Source: Methylobacterium currus
GTDB taxonomy: Bacteria; Pseudomonadota; Alphaproteobacteria; Rhizobiales; Beijerinckiaceae
Assembly: GCF_003058325.1 (NCBI RefSeq)
Contig: NZ_CP028843.1
Coordinates: 1,698,501 to 1,762,500 of the forward strand
DNA: 64,000 nt
Reading direction: 5' to 3'
Part shown: piece after piece, positions 42,735-51,428 of the stretch
How the letters are laid out: every line of letters starts with the position of its first letter
Numbering within the stretch: the first letter of the stretch is position 1
The notes under the pieces: generated by a model
What the model was told of the DNA's origin: nothing
Database searches by the model: none
What the model saw: only the letters and a program-made list of their open reading frames with translations
Position numbers and translations under genes: made by a program

Positions 42735-43882
42735 TGGAGCATCTCACCGTCGACGTCGCGATCATCGGCGGCGGCACCGCGGCCTGCGCCGCCGCCGTGG
42801 CCCTGCGCGAGGCGGGCCTCACCGTGGCCCTCCTGGAAAAGCGCCTGTGCGGCGCCGGCGCCAGCGGAGTGAATTTCGGCGGCGTGCGCCAGCAGGGCCG
42901 GGATTTTTCGGAGCTGCCGCTGTCGCAGCGCGCGCGGGTGCTGTGGGACGGGCTGAACGCCAAGCTCGGCGAAGACGTCGGGTTCGAGGCGACCGGCCAC
43001 ATCAAGCTCGCGCGCTCCGAAGCCGACATGGCGGTGCTGGAAGCGTACGCCCGCGACGCGGCCGGGCACGGCCTCGACCTCCAGCTCCTCGGACCGAACG
43101 CGTTGCGCGCCGAGATGCCGTGGCTCGGCCCGGCGGTCGTCGGCGCCTCGCTCTCGCCCACCGACGGGCAGGCCAACCCGCGGGTGGTGGGGCCTGCCTT
43201 CGCCCGTCTCGCCCGCCGCCTCGGCGCCGAGGTGCGCGAGCACGCGCCCGTGCGCCACGCGGCCCATGACGGGGCCAGCTTCACGGTCGAGGCGGAGGGG
43301 GTGACGGTCAAGAGCCGCAGCCTCGTCAACGCCGCCGGCGCCTATGGGGGGGTGGTGGCGGGGTGGTTCGGCGAGACCGCCCCGGTGGCGCCGCTCAGCC
43401 CCAACATGGTGGTGACCGAGCCTTTGAGCCCGCTCGTCACCCGCTCCATCGGGGTCGTCGGCGGCGACGTCTACGTGCGCCAGACCCGGCGCGGCAACGT
43501 GGTCCTGGGCGGCGGGCGCGGCACGGCGGACGTCGCCGACGGCCTCGCCCGGCCGGTCTCGGCGACCTCGCTCGGCGCGATGGGGAAGACCCTGACGCTG
43601 ATCCCGGACCTCGCCCATGCCCAGGTCATCCGTAGCTGGAGCGGCCTCGACGGCGAGATGCCGGACCATATCCCGGTCATCGGGCCCTCCAGCACCACGC
43701 CCGGCCTGGTTCATGCTTTCGGCTTCTCCGGCCACGGTTTCCAGCTTGGCCCGGCCGTCGGCGAGATCCTGGCGGAGCTCGTGACGCAAGGCCGCTCCGC
43801 CTCCCCCCTCCAGCCGTTCCGGATCGAGCGCTTCGCCGCGTGGCGCGGGCCGTACCGGTCGGAGGGCGAGATCGAACACTGA
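42734..43882 (+). CDS. FAD-dependent oxidase subunit, HcnC/DAO type
   Basis: A 382-residue DAO-superfamily flavoprotein: FAD motif DVAIIGGGTAACAAAVAL, the substrate-domain start ASGVNFGGVRQQGRDF, and the C-terminal FAD-binding GLVHAFGFSGHGFQLGPAVGE. It resembles HcnC, OoxB and the beta subunit of sarcosine-like oxidases and should oxidise a secondary or D-type amine. It is the catalytic subunit of the three-part enzyme here; the substrate is not readable. The operon continues with a periplasmic binding protein 31 bases downstream. Confidence 0.9.
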   Translation: MEHLTVDVAIIGGGTAACAAAVALREAGLTVALLEKRLCGAGASGVNFGGVRQQGRDFSELPLSQRARVLWDGLNAKLGEDVGFEATGHIKLARSEADMAVLEAYARDAAGHGLDLQLLGPNALRAEMPWLGPAVVGASLSPTDGQANPRVVGPAFARLARRLGAEVREHAPVRHAAHDGASFTVEAEGVTVKSRSLVNAAGAYGGVVAGWFGETAPVAPLSPNMVVTEPLSPLVTRSIGVVGGDVYVRQTRRGNVVLGGGRGTADVADGLARPVSATSLGAMGKTLTLIPDLAHAQVIRSWSGLDGEMPDHIPVIGPSSTTPGLVHAFGFSGHGFQLGPAVGEILAELVTQGRSASPLQPFRIERFAAWRGPYRSEGEIEH

Positions 43883-43913
43883 ACAACGGACGAACCACAG
43901 GGGGATCACCACG

Positions 43914-45467
43914 ATGAGACGCTTCCTCTTCGCCGCGGCCGCCCTGCTCGCCGCCGGGCCGGCCATGACGCAAGGGACTTTGGCGCAAGGCACCAAGACC
44001 CTGACGATCGGCATGGCGGCGGCGGATGTCAGCCAGCTCGATCCATTCCGGGCCACCAGCACCCAGGACAAGCCGGTCGTGTCCTGGATCTTCAACGGGC
44101 TGGTGCGGTTCAAGCCCGGCTCGACCAGCCTCGAGACCCTGGAGCCGGACCTCGCCGAATCCTGGACCCGCTCGGAGGACGGCCGCACCTGGACCTTCGC
44201 CCTGCGCAAGGGCGTCAAGTTCCACGGCGGCTACGGCGAGATGACCGCCGACGACGTGGTGTTCTCGTTGAAGCGCGCCGCCGATCCGAAAACCTCGTCC
44301 TTCTCGACCGACTACGCCGCCTTCGAGGCGATCGAGGCGGTGGACCCGTACACGGTGCGGATCACCCTCAAGCACCCGGTGCCGTCGCTGCTCGGGCTCG
44401 TGGCGAACTACCACGGCGGCAACGTGCTCAGCCGCAAGGCCGTCGAGGCGCTCGGCAACGACTTCCGCCTCAAGCCCATCGGCACCGGGCCCTTCGCCTT
44501 CGCCGAGTACAAGCCGAACGAGAGCGTGCGGCTCGCCGCCAACCCGGACTATTTCCGCGGCACGCCGAAGCTCGGCGGCATCCTCTACCGGCTGATCCCC
44601 GCCGATGCCGCCCGCGACCTCGCCTTCACCTCGGGCGAGCTCGATATCGTCTACGGCCGCCAGGACCAGCGCTGGGCCGAGCGGTTCGGCCGCGAGCCGG
44701 ACGTCTCGGTCGACATCGTGCGGCCGGCCGAGCTCGCCCTCCTGCATCTCAACATCAGCCACAAGCCCCTCGACGACGTGCGGGTGCGCCGGGCCATCGC
44801 CCATGCGATCAGCCAGGCGCAGATCGTCCAGTTCAAGGGCGCCAGCGTCACCGAGCCGGCGGTGTCGATCATCCCGAAGGGCTATCTCGGGACCGACGAC
44901 AAGGCGCCGCTGCCTGCTTACGACCTCGCCAAGGCCAAGGCGCTCCTGGCCGAGGCCGGGCACCCGAACGGCCTCACCATCACGGCGATCCAGACCAGCC
45001 TCCCGACCATGCTGACCGCGATGCAGATCGTGCAGGGCCAGCTCAAGAAGGCCGGGATCGAGCTGAAGCTCGACGTGGTCGACCACCAGACATTCCACGC
45101 CCAGATCCGCAAGGACCTGTCGGACGCGGTCTACTACGCGGCGGCGCGCTTCCCCGTCGCCGACACCTACCTGACCCAGTTCTTCGATTCGGCCTCGACG
45201 GTCGGCACGCCGAATGCGGTGACGAACTTCTCCCACTGCAATGCCGCCGATGCCGAGATCCGCAAGGCCCGCACCGAGCCAGACCCCGAGACGCAGAAGG
45301 CGTTGTGGAAGGCGGCGCAGGAGAAGATCATCGAGCAGGTCTGCGCCGTGCCGCTCTCGGAAGGGTTGCAGGTCTGGGCGCACAAGAAGACGGTCGATTA
45401 CGGCTACGACTTCAAGGGCGCGATCCATCTGGGGCCGGTCATCACCGAGGCGACGGACAAGAAGTAA
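43914..45467 (+). CDS. Peptide/opine-type ABC transporter substrate-binding protein
   Basis: A 517-residue SBP_bac_5 family protein with a Sec signal (residues 1-24, ending TLAQ). Family blocks include LAESWTRSEDGRTWTFALRKGVKFHGG, ADDVVFSLKR, YRLIPADAARDLAFTSGELDI and the late YNxAD-like TNFSHCNAADAEIRKA. These proteins bind peptides, opines, nickel complexes or glutathione in the periplasm. Its place after the dehydrogenase genes suggests that its ligand is the dehydrogenase substrate. The transporter genes follow after a 400-base repeat-bearing gap. Confidence 0.93.
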   Translation: MRRFLFAAAALLAAGPAMTQGTLAQGTKTLTIGMAAADVSQLDPFRATSTQDKPVVSWIFNGLVRFKPGSTSLETLEPDLAESWTRSEDGRTWTFALRKGVKFHGGYGEMTADDVVFSLKRAADPKTSSFSTDYAAFEAIEAVDPYTVRITLKHPVPSLLGLVANYHGGNVLSRKAVEALGNDFRLKPIGTGPFAFAEYKPNESVRLAANPDYFRGTPKLGGILYRLIPADAARDLAFTSGELDIVYGRQDQRWAERFGREPDVSVDIVRPAELALLHLNISHKPLDDVRVRRAIAHAISQAQIVQFKGASVTEPAVSIIPKGYLGTDDKAPLPAYDLAKAKALLAEAGHPNGLTITAIQTSLPTMLTAMQIVQGQLKKAGIELKLDVVDHQTFHAQIRKDLSDAVYYAAARFPVADTYLTQFFDSASTVGTPNAVTNFSHCNAADAEIRKARTEPDPETQKALWKAAQEKIIEQVCAVPLSEGLQVWAHKKTVDYGYDFKGAIHLGPVITEATDKK

Positions 45468-45558
45468 GCCTTTCTCGGCGCGCGACCGGCCCGCTCCTCA
45501 CGGCGGGTCGTGCGCATCCTCTCTCGCTACGGGCGCAGAGCTGTCCGGGAAAAAATGG

Positions 45559-45762
45559 CGCGGGTTTCCCCCTCGCCCCTCTGCGGGGGAGGGTGGCGAG
45601 CAGAGCGAGCCGGGAGAGGGGACGCCGCTTCCGGATATGGCGGAGCCGTCGTGAAGGGCTCTACTGGAACAGCGTCGCGCTGCCCCTCTCCCGCCCGGCG
45701 CACGAGTGCTCCGCACTCCGCAGCCGGGCACCCTCCCCCGCAGAGGGGGAGGGTAAAACCCG
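45559..45762. repeat. Large intergenic inverted repeat
   Basis: Arms 45559-45621 and about 45683-45762 are imperfect reverse complements; both hold CCCTCTGCGGGGGAGGG and CCGGGAGAGGGG blocks with the GTTTTACC/GGTTTCCC ends. No gene fits in 45468-45864. This is a dispersed intergenic repeat able to fold into a long hairpin, which could reduce expression of the membrane parts relative to the binding protein. Confidence 0.75.
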
Positions 45763-45864
45763 CGCCAGTCCTTTCCCCAGACAGCCGTGTGCCCGCGGGG
45801 AAAGGAGAGACCCGCGCGTCATTCGGTGATGTCGCGATACCTCCCTCCAACCCCTGGTCCGCCC

Positions 45865-46806
45865 ATGCTCCAGTTCATCCTCAAGCGCTTCCTCTTGGCG
45901 ATCCCGACGCTGGTGGCGGTGCTGACCGTGGTGTTCGTGCTCGTGCGGGTGGTGCCGGGCGATCCGACCATCGTGATCCTGGGCGACCAGGCGAGCGCGT
46001 CCGCCCGGGCCGACCTGCGGGCGAAGCTCGGGTTGGACCAGCCGATCGTCGTCCAGTACCTCACCTTCATGGGGCAGATCGCCACCGGCGATATCGGCCG
46101 CTCGCTCACCACCAACCGGCCGGTGCTGGAGGACGTCGCCCACGTCCTGCCCTACACGATCGAGCTGACGCTGGCGGCCGTCGCCATCGGCGTCGGGGTG
46201 GGCGTGCCGCTCGGCGTCGTGGCGGCGCGGCGGCGCGACGGGCTCGCCGACTGGATCGCCCGCATCGTGTCGCTCGCCGGCGTCTCCTTCCCGGCCTTCG
46301 TCTCCGGCATCCTGCTGCTGATCGCGTTCGCCGTGCAATTGCGCTGGTTCCCGGTGATCTCGACCCCGCGCACCGGCGGGATCCTCGACCGGCTCGGCGC
46401 GCTGGTGCTGCCGGCGCTCAATCTCGGCCTCCTCATGGTCGCCTACGTCACCCGGGTCACCCGCTCCGGCATGCTGAAGGCGCTCGGCGAAGATTACGTC
46501 CGTACCGCGCGGGCCAAGGGGATGCCGGCCCGAATCGTGGTCTGGCGTCACGCCTTGCGCAACGTGCTGGTGCCGGTCGTCACCGTGGTGGGGCTCTATC
46601 TCGGGGTGCTGATCGGCAACGCGGTGCTGACCGAGATCGTGTTCAACCGCCCCGGCCTCGGCAAGCTGATCGTCACGGCGCTCACCCAGCGCGACTACAG
46701 CCTGCTCCAGGGGCTGATGGTCGTCTCCGCCTTCGCCATCGTGGTCGCCAACGTGCTCACCGACATCGCCTACGGCCTCGTCGATCCGCGGGTCTCGGCT
46801 CAATGA
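45865..46806 (+). CDS. ABC transporter permease, DppB-like
   Basis: A 313-residue inner-membrane permease with six helices. The start FILKRFLLAIPTLVAVLTVVFVLVRVVPGDP is the DppB/OppB signature, and the EAA-type loop GEDYVRTARAKGMPARIVVWRHALRN couples to the ATPases. ATG 45865 is chosen because the conserved start begins there. Its stop overlaps the next permease (ATGA). Confidence 0.94.
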   Translation: MLQFILKRFLLAIPTLVAVLTVVFVLVRVVPGDPTIVILGDQASASARADLRAKLGLDQPIVVQYLTFMGQIATGDIGRSLTTNRPVLEDVAHVLPYTIELTLAAVAIGVGVGVPLGVVAARRRDGLADWIARIVSLAGVSFPAFVSGILLLIAFAVQLRWFPVISTPRTGGILDRLGALVLPALNLGLLMVAYVTRVTRSGMLKALGEDYVRTARAKGMPARIVVWRHALRNVLVPVVTVVGLYLGVLIGNAVLTEIVFNRPGLGKLIVTALTQRDYSLLQGLMVVSAFAIVVANVLTDIAYGLVDPRVSAQ

Positions 46807-47657
46807 GCGCCGCTGCCGCCTCCGCCGCCCCGAGCGCCTGGCGCCGGGCCACCCGCTCGCCGGGCCTGATGATCGGCGCCGTCACGGTGCTCTCCGTCAT
46901 CCTCCTGGCGATCCTGGCGCCGTGGATCGCCCCTTACGATCCCAACGAGCAGGACCCGGTCGCCGCCCTGGTGGGACCCAGCGCCGAGCACTGGTTCGGC
47001 ACCGACTTCTTCGGCCGCGACGTGCTCTCGCGGGTGATCTGGGGTGCGCGGATCTCGCTCTCGGTCGGCTTCCTCGCCACCGCCATCGGCGTCGTCGTCG
47101 GCACGGTGATCGGGGTGGTGGCCGGCTATTTCGGCGGCTGGACCGACCGGCTGATCACCGCCGCCACCGACGTGCTCCTGAGCTTCCCGCAGCTCATCAT
47201 GGGGCTGATGCTGGTGGCGGTGCTGGGGCCGAGCCTCGGCAACCTGATCCTCGCCATCGCGGTCACGGCGGTGCCGGCCTTCATCCGCATCGCCCGGGGC
47301 TCGACGCTCGCCATGCGCCAGCGCGACTTCGTCGATGCCTGCCGGGCGCTCGGCTATTCCGATCTCCGCATCATGTTCGGCCACATCCTGCCGAACATCC
47401 TCGACGAGGTGGTGGTGCTGGCCTCGCTCTGGCTCGCCACAGCGATCCGCACCGAATCGACCCTCGCCTTCATCGGCCTCGGCGTGCCGCCGCCGACCGC
47501 GACCTGGGGGAGCATCGTGCGCGAGGGCTTCGACAACCTGCTCGACGCGCCCTGGCTGTCGATCTTCCCGAGCCTGGCGATCCTGGCCGTGATGGTCGGC
47601 CTCAACCTGATCGGCGACGGCCTGCGCGACGCCACCGACCCGCGGGGGGCACCATGA
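46803..47657 (+). CDS. ABC transporter permease, DppC-like
   Basis: A 284-residue second permease: the N-terminal helix and periplasmic block APYDPNEQDP...HWFGTDFFGRDVLSRVIWGARISLSVGF are typical of DppC/OppC, and the EAA loop is DFVDACRALGYSDLRIMFGHILPN. About six helices. Coupled by ATGA overlaps to both neighbours, so all four transporter genes are one translational unit. Confidence 0.94.
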   Translation: MSAAAASAAPSAWRRATRSPGLMIGAVTVLSVILLAILAPWIAPYDPNEQDPVAALVGPSAEHWFGTDFFGRDVLSRVIWGARISLSVGFLATAIGVVVGTVIGVVAGYFGGWTDRLITAATDVLLSFPQLIMGLMLVAVLGPSLGNLILAIAVTAVPAFIRIARGSTLAMRQRDFVDACRALGYSDLRIMFGHILPNILDEVVVLASLWLATAIRTESTLAFIGLGVPPPTATWGSIVREGFDNLLDAPWLSIFPSLAILAVMVGLNLIGDGLRDATDPRGAP

Positions 47658-48646
47658 ACACCGCGACGAACGCCGCGACGCCGGACCTCCTGAAGGTCGA
47701 GGGGCTCACCACCCAGATCCGGGCCGGCGGCACCTGGTACGACGCGGTGCGGGAGGTCTCGTTCGCGGTGTCCGGCGGGGAGACCCTGGCCCTCGTCGGC
47801 GAATCGGGATGCGGCAAGAGCCTCACCGCCCTCTCGGTGATGGGGCTGCTGGCGCCGAAGGTCGGCCGCATCGCAGCCGGCTCCATCGTGGTCGACGGCA
47901 CCGACATGCGGGCGGCCTCGGAGGCCGAGCGCGAGGCGATGCGCGGCGACCGCCTGGCGATGATCTTTCAGGAGCCGATGACCTCGCTCAACCCGGTCCT
48001 GACGATCGGCTTCCAGATCGCCGAGGCCCTGCGCCGCCATCGCGGCCTGTCGAAGGCGGCGGCGCGCGCGAAGGCGATCGCCCTCCTCGAGCGGGTGCGG
48101 GTTCCGTCCGCCGCCGAGCGGATCGACGCCTATCCGCACCAGTTCTCCGGCGGCATGCGCCAGCGGGTGATGATCGCGATGGCGCTCGCCTGCGGCCCCC
48201 GGGTGCTGATCGCCGACGAGCCGACCACGGCGCTCGACGTCACCATCCAGGCGCAGGTGCTGGCTTTGCTGGCCGACATCCAGCGCCGCGAGGGGCTGGC
48301 GGTGCTGCTCATCACCCATAATCTCGGCGTCGTCGCCTCGGTCGCCGACCGCGTGATGGTGATGTATGGCGGCGACGTGGTCGAGAGCGCGCCGGTGCGC
48401 GCCTTCTTCGCCCGGCCCACCCACCCCTACGCCGAGGGCCTGCTCCAGGCGATGCCGCGGGTCGACCGGGTGCAGGAGCTGGCGGCGATCCCCGGCACGG
48501 TGCCGACCCTGCCGGAGATGCCGGAGGGCTGCCGCTTCCAGGGCCGCTGCTCGCTGCGCGAGGAGCGCTGCCGCGAGCGGCCGCCGCTGGTGCCGCTCAA
48601 AGACGCGCCCGACCACGCGGTGCGCTGCTGGGTGAGGGCCGCATGA
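47654..48646 (+). CDS. ABC transporter ATP-binding protein, DppD-like
   Basis: A 330-residue ATPase: Walker [14 protein letters not shown], signature [14 protein letters not shown], Walker [15 protein letters not shown], His switch LLITHNLGV, and the C-terminal oligopeptide-transporter tail with Cys ([20 protein letters not shown]) that binds a [4Fe-4S] cluster in relatives. Overlaps the following ATPase gene by four bases. Confidence 0.95.
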   Translation: MNTATNAATPDLLKVEGLTTQIRAGGTWYDAVREVSFAVSGGETLALVGESGCGKSLTALSVMGLLAPKVGRIAAGSIVVDGTDMRAASEAEREAMRGDRLAMIFQEPMTSLNPVLTIGFQIAEALRRHRGLSKAAARAKAIALLERVRVPSAAERIDAYPHQFSGGMRQRVMIAMALACGPRVLIADEPTTALDVTIQAQVLALLADIQRREGLAVLLITHNLGVVASVADRVMVMYGGDVVESAPVRAFFARPTHPYAEGLLQAMPRVDRVQELAAIPGTVPTLPEMPEGCRFQGRCSLREERCRERPPLVPLKDAPDHAVRCWVRAA

Positions 48647-49623
48647 GCACGACATCGCCGCTCCTCGAGGTCCAGGATCTCTCGAAGACCTTCACGATCC
48701 GCCGCGGCTTCCCGGTCGCCAGGACCAGCCTGGTGCGCGCCCTCGACCGGGTCTCGTTCCAGGTCGCGCGCGGCGAAGCGCTCGGCATCGTCGGCGAATC
48801 CGGCTGCGGCAAGTCCACCACCGCCCGGGTGGCCCTTCGCCTCACCGAGGCCGACGGCGGCGCGGTGCGGTTCGACGGGCAGGACGTGCTCGCCGCCTCC
48901 GCCGGCGCGATGCGGCGGCTGCGGCGGCGGATGCAGATCGTGTTTCAGGACCCCGCCTCCTCCCTCGATCCGCGCCAGCGCGTCGGCGAGGCGCTCGCCG
49001 AGCCTCTGCGGGTCCACGGCCTCGCCCGCGGGGCGGAGCTGACGGAGCGGGTCGCCGGGCTGCTCGCCGAGGTCGGCCTGCCGGCGATTGCCGCCGCCCG
49101 CTTCCCGCACGAATTCTCCGGCGGCCAGCGCCAGCGCATCGGCATCGCCCGGGCGCTCGCGCTCGGGCCCGACCTGATCTTCGCCGACGAGCCGGTCTCG
49201 GCCCTCGACGTCTCGGTCCAGGCGCAGATCCTGCGGCTGCTCGACTCGCTGCGGCAGGCCCGCAACCTCGCCTTCGTGTTCATCTCGCACGATCTCGGCG
49301 TGGTCCGGCATTTCTGCCAGCGGGTGACCGTGATGTATCTCGGCCGGGTGGTGGAGAGCGGCCCCGTCGGCCCGCTCTTCGGCGAGCCGCTGCATCCCTA
49401 CACCCAGCTCCTCAAGGCCTCCTCCCCGGTGCCGGACCCGGAGCGGCCGGTGGCGATGAGCTTCCAGGAGGGCGAGCCGCCCTCGCCGCTCAAGCCTCCG
49501 TCGGGCTGCCACTTCCATCCCCGCTGCCCGCACGCCTTCGAGCGCTGCCGCGCCGAGGCGCCGGTCTTGCGCGAGGCGGCGCCGGGCCGCAGCGTCGCCT
49601 GCCACCTCTACGGCGAGGCATGA
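48643..49623 (+). CDS. ABC transporter ATP-binding protein, DppF-like
   Basis: A 326-residue second ATPase: Walker [14 protein letters not shown], signature SGGQRQRIGIARAL, Walker B DLIFADEPVSALDV, switch FISHDLGVV, and the Cys-rich tail GCHFHPRCPHAFERCRAE. It completes an importer with one binding protein, two permeases and two ATPases. The tail of the operon ends here; no terminator hairpin is obvious right after it. Confidence 0.95.
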   Translation: MSTTSPLLEVQDLSKTFTIRRGFPVARTSLVRALDRVSFQVARGEALGIVGESGCGKSTTARVALRLTEADGGAVRFDGQDVLAASAGAMRRLRRRMQIVFQDPASSLDPRQRVGEALAEPLRVHGLARGAELTERVAGLLAEVGLPAIAAARFPHEFSGGQRQRIGIARALALGPDLIFADEPVSALDVSVQAQILRLLDSLRQARNLAFVFISHDLGVVRHFCQRVTVMYLGRVVESGPVGPLFGEPLHPYTQLLKASSPVPDPERPVAMSFQEGEPPSPLKPPSGCHFHPRCPHAFERCRAEAPVLREAAPGRSVACHLYGEA

Positions 49624-49707
49624 CGGGGCCGCCTATCCCCTTCCGCCCCTGCATGCACTAGCTTCCGCAGCGGCGACGACACGCCCGGACAAGGGGGAAC
49701 ACGCGAG

Positions 49708-50115
49708 ATGAAGACATTCGGAGTCATGGCCGTCATCGGGTTGGGCCTGATCGGCGCGGTGGGCACCGCCTCGGCCCAGTCCTGGGGCGGGCCCGATTAC
49801 GGCTATCGCGACCGCGACTCCCGCGATCGCGAGTACCGCAGCCGCGACAGCGACTATCGCGATCGCGACTATCGGGACCGCCGCGACGATTACGGCCGGC
49901 GGGACGACTACCGTGGCCGCGACCGCGACTACGGGTCTCGTGACCGCGACCGGGATTACGGCGAGCGCAACCGTGGTGGCGCCGCCTTCAACGAGCGCGA
50001 ATACCTGCGCTGCAACCCGGACGTGGCCCGCGCCGTGCTCGCCGGCAAGATGGAGTCGGGCTACAAGCACTTCCAGGTCCACGGCTTCCGCGAGGGCCGC
50101 AAGCTGTCCTGCTGA
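49708..50115 (+). CDS. Exported Tyr/Arg/Asp-repeat protein
   Basis: A 135-residue protein: Sec signal (residues 1-23, ASA-Q), then about 65 residues of imperfect repeats of YRDRD, RDDYGRR and similar, highly charged and likely disordered, and a conserved end FNEREYLRCNPDVARAVLAG then GYKHFQVHGFREGRKL. The end resembles the NPDVA...HF..HG..EGR module of Methylobacterium secreted proteins. ACAAGGGGGAAC before ATG 49708 serves as ribosome site. Function unknown. Confidence 0.75.
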   Translation: MKTFGVMAVIGLGLIGAVGTASAQSWGGPDYGYRDRDSRDREYRSRDSDYRDRDYRDRRDDYGRRDDYRGRDRDYGSRDRDRDYGERNRGGAAFNEREYLRCNPDVARAVLAGKMESGYKHFQVHGFREGRKLSC

Positions 50116-50134
50116 GAACGATCGGACCACGAAC

Positions 50135-50161
50135 GCCGCCGGGGACGATCGCCCCGGCGGC
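50135..50161 (+). terminator. Hairpin after the repeat protein gene
   Basis: Perfect 10-bp stem GCCGCCGGGG/CCCCGGCGGC around ACGATCG, 19 bases after the stop. No T-run. Confidence 0.55.
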
Positions 50162-50335
50162 GCGACGCCTCCCTCCGCCGCCGGCGCCGCAGGGCATCCC
50201 CCACCCGTGACCGCAGAATTGACTTTTCCACGAATCTCCCTGGACCTCCGACAGAGTCCGCGCGTTCTTCCTGCAATCACGGTTCGATGAACCGTTGACC
50301 CGGTCAGTTGACCTTAAGTCAATGCAGGTACGCGT

Positions 50336-50905
50336 ATGGTAGCGAAACAGAAGACATTGCGCGACGCGTTCTACGAGACGCTCAAGGACGTGTACTATGC
50401 CGAGCGGCAATCGGTCCGTGCGCTGAAGAAGGCGGCCAAGTCGGCGCAACACGAGGAATTGCGGCAGGCCTTCGAGACCCATGCCGAGGAGAGCGCGACC
50501 CAGGTCGAGCGGATCCAGCAAGTCTTCGACATCATCGGCAAGCCGGCCCGCGGCAAGACCTGCGAGGCGATGCAGGGCCTGACGAGCGAGATGGAGGAGG
50601 ACCTGGAGGATTTCGGCGACGGTCCGGCCGCGGATGCGGTGCTGGCCGCCTCGGCCCAGGCCCTCGAACACTACGAGATCGCGCGCTACGGCACGCTGAA
50701 GACCTGGGCGCTCCAGCTCGGTCACGAGGACGCCGCCCGGCTGCTCGACGAGACGCTGCAGGAAGAGAAGAAGGCCGACCAGCTGCTGACCGGCCTCGCC
50801 GAGCGCCTCAACGCCGAGGGCGTGGAGGACGGCGAATCCGCCTCCGGCACGTCCAGGTCCCAACCGTCAAAGTCCGGTTCGCCCAAATCCGGCAAGGCGG
50901 CCTGA
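50336..50905 (+). CDS. YciF/DUF892 ferritin-like protein
   Basis: A 189-residue helical protein of the YciE/YciF family: TLRDAFYETLKDVYYAERQSVRALKKAAKSA, then ELRQAFETHAEESATQVERIQQVF, and the third and fourth helices with EHYEIARYGTLKTWALQLG and DETLQEEKKAD. Glu and His residues in these helices form the di-iron site of relatives. It is a stress-associated, ferritin-fold protein of unclear exact activity. The last 25 residues are a Ser/Lys-rich tail. ACGCGTATGG context lacks a strong ribosome site. Confidence 0.88.
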   Translation: MVAKQKTLRDAFYETLKDVYYAERQSVRALKKAAKSAQHEELRQAFETHAEESATQVERIQQVFDIIGKPARGKTCEAMQGLTSEMEEDLEDFGDGPAADAVLAASAQALEHYEIARYGTLKTWALQLGHEDAARLLDETLQEEKKADQLLTGLAERLNAEGVEDGESASGTSRSQPSKSGSPKSGKAA

Positions 50906-51035
50906 TCCGGCATGGCCATGACGGCGGCGCATATGTCTGCGCCGCTCCGATTCACATGTCTTCAGTCTGTAAGGTGCCCGTCCTGCGCTTGCTATTTTTG
51001 AATCTGGCAAATTCTACGAGGATTGACCTGACCTG

Positions 51036-51230
51036 ATCGGCTGGCGCGGGGGGCGCAACCCCAACGCTTATTTCGACACCAAAGGCGATCTGGCGGCCAA
51101 TCCCGACCTGGCGGCGGCCGGCATCGACCCGCTGGAGCATGTCCCGCAATGCGGCGCCGGCGAGGGCTGCGCGGTGCGGACGGCCGACGGCGCCTTCGCG
51201 ACCGCCGCGGCGCCGGGCGTCCATCCGTGA
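51036..51230 (+). pseudogene. C-terminal fragment of a secreted NPDVA-repeat protein
   Basis: The frame IGWRGGRNPNAYFDTKGDLA, NPDLAAAGIDPLEHVPQCGAG runs to a stop at 51230 but has no start codon; a TGA lies just before. It matches the repeat FDTxYYLAxNPDVAAAGVNPLxHYxxFGWxEGRxPN of Methylobacterium calcium-binding or serralysin-like proteins. So it is the last one and a half repeats of a lost gene. Confidence 0.6.
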
Positions 51231-51257
51231 GCGGCGCCTTTCACCGAACACGGAAAC

Positions 51258-51398
51258 GGCGCCCGGCCGGAAGGCCGGGCGCCGCATCATACCCTCGCAC
51301 CTTGGCATCGACACGTCGATGCCAAGGCGTCCGGCGCATCAGCGCCGACGCCCGTTCGGGCTTAGCCAGCGCCTTCGAACGGGTCCGTTCGAAGGCGC
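51258..51398. terminator. Cluster of five hairpins between convergent genes
   Basis: Successive palindromes: 51258-51283 (11-bp stem GGCGCCCGGCC, loop GGAA), 51300-51327 (12-bp stem CCTTGGCATCGA, loop CACG), 51332-51347 (6-bp stem CGGCGC, loop ATCA), 51350-51361 (GCCCG/CGGGC) and 51369-51398 (14-bp stem GCGCCTTCGAACGG, 2-nt loop). All but the small ones are perfect. They lie between the plus-strand remnant and the minus-strand coxL-like gene and probably act as a bidirectional terminator. Confidence 0.7.
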
Positions 51399-51428
51399 GG
51401 CGGTATCAGAGGGTTCGCGCCGTCGCCG

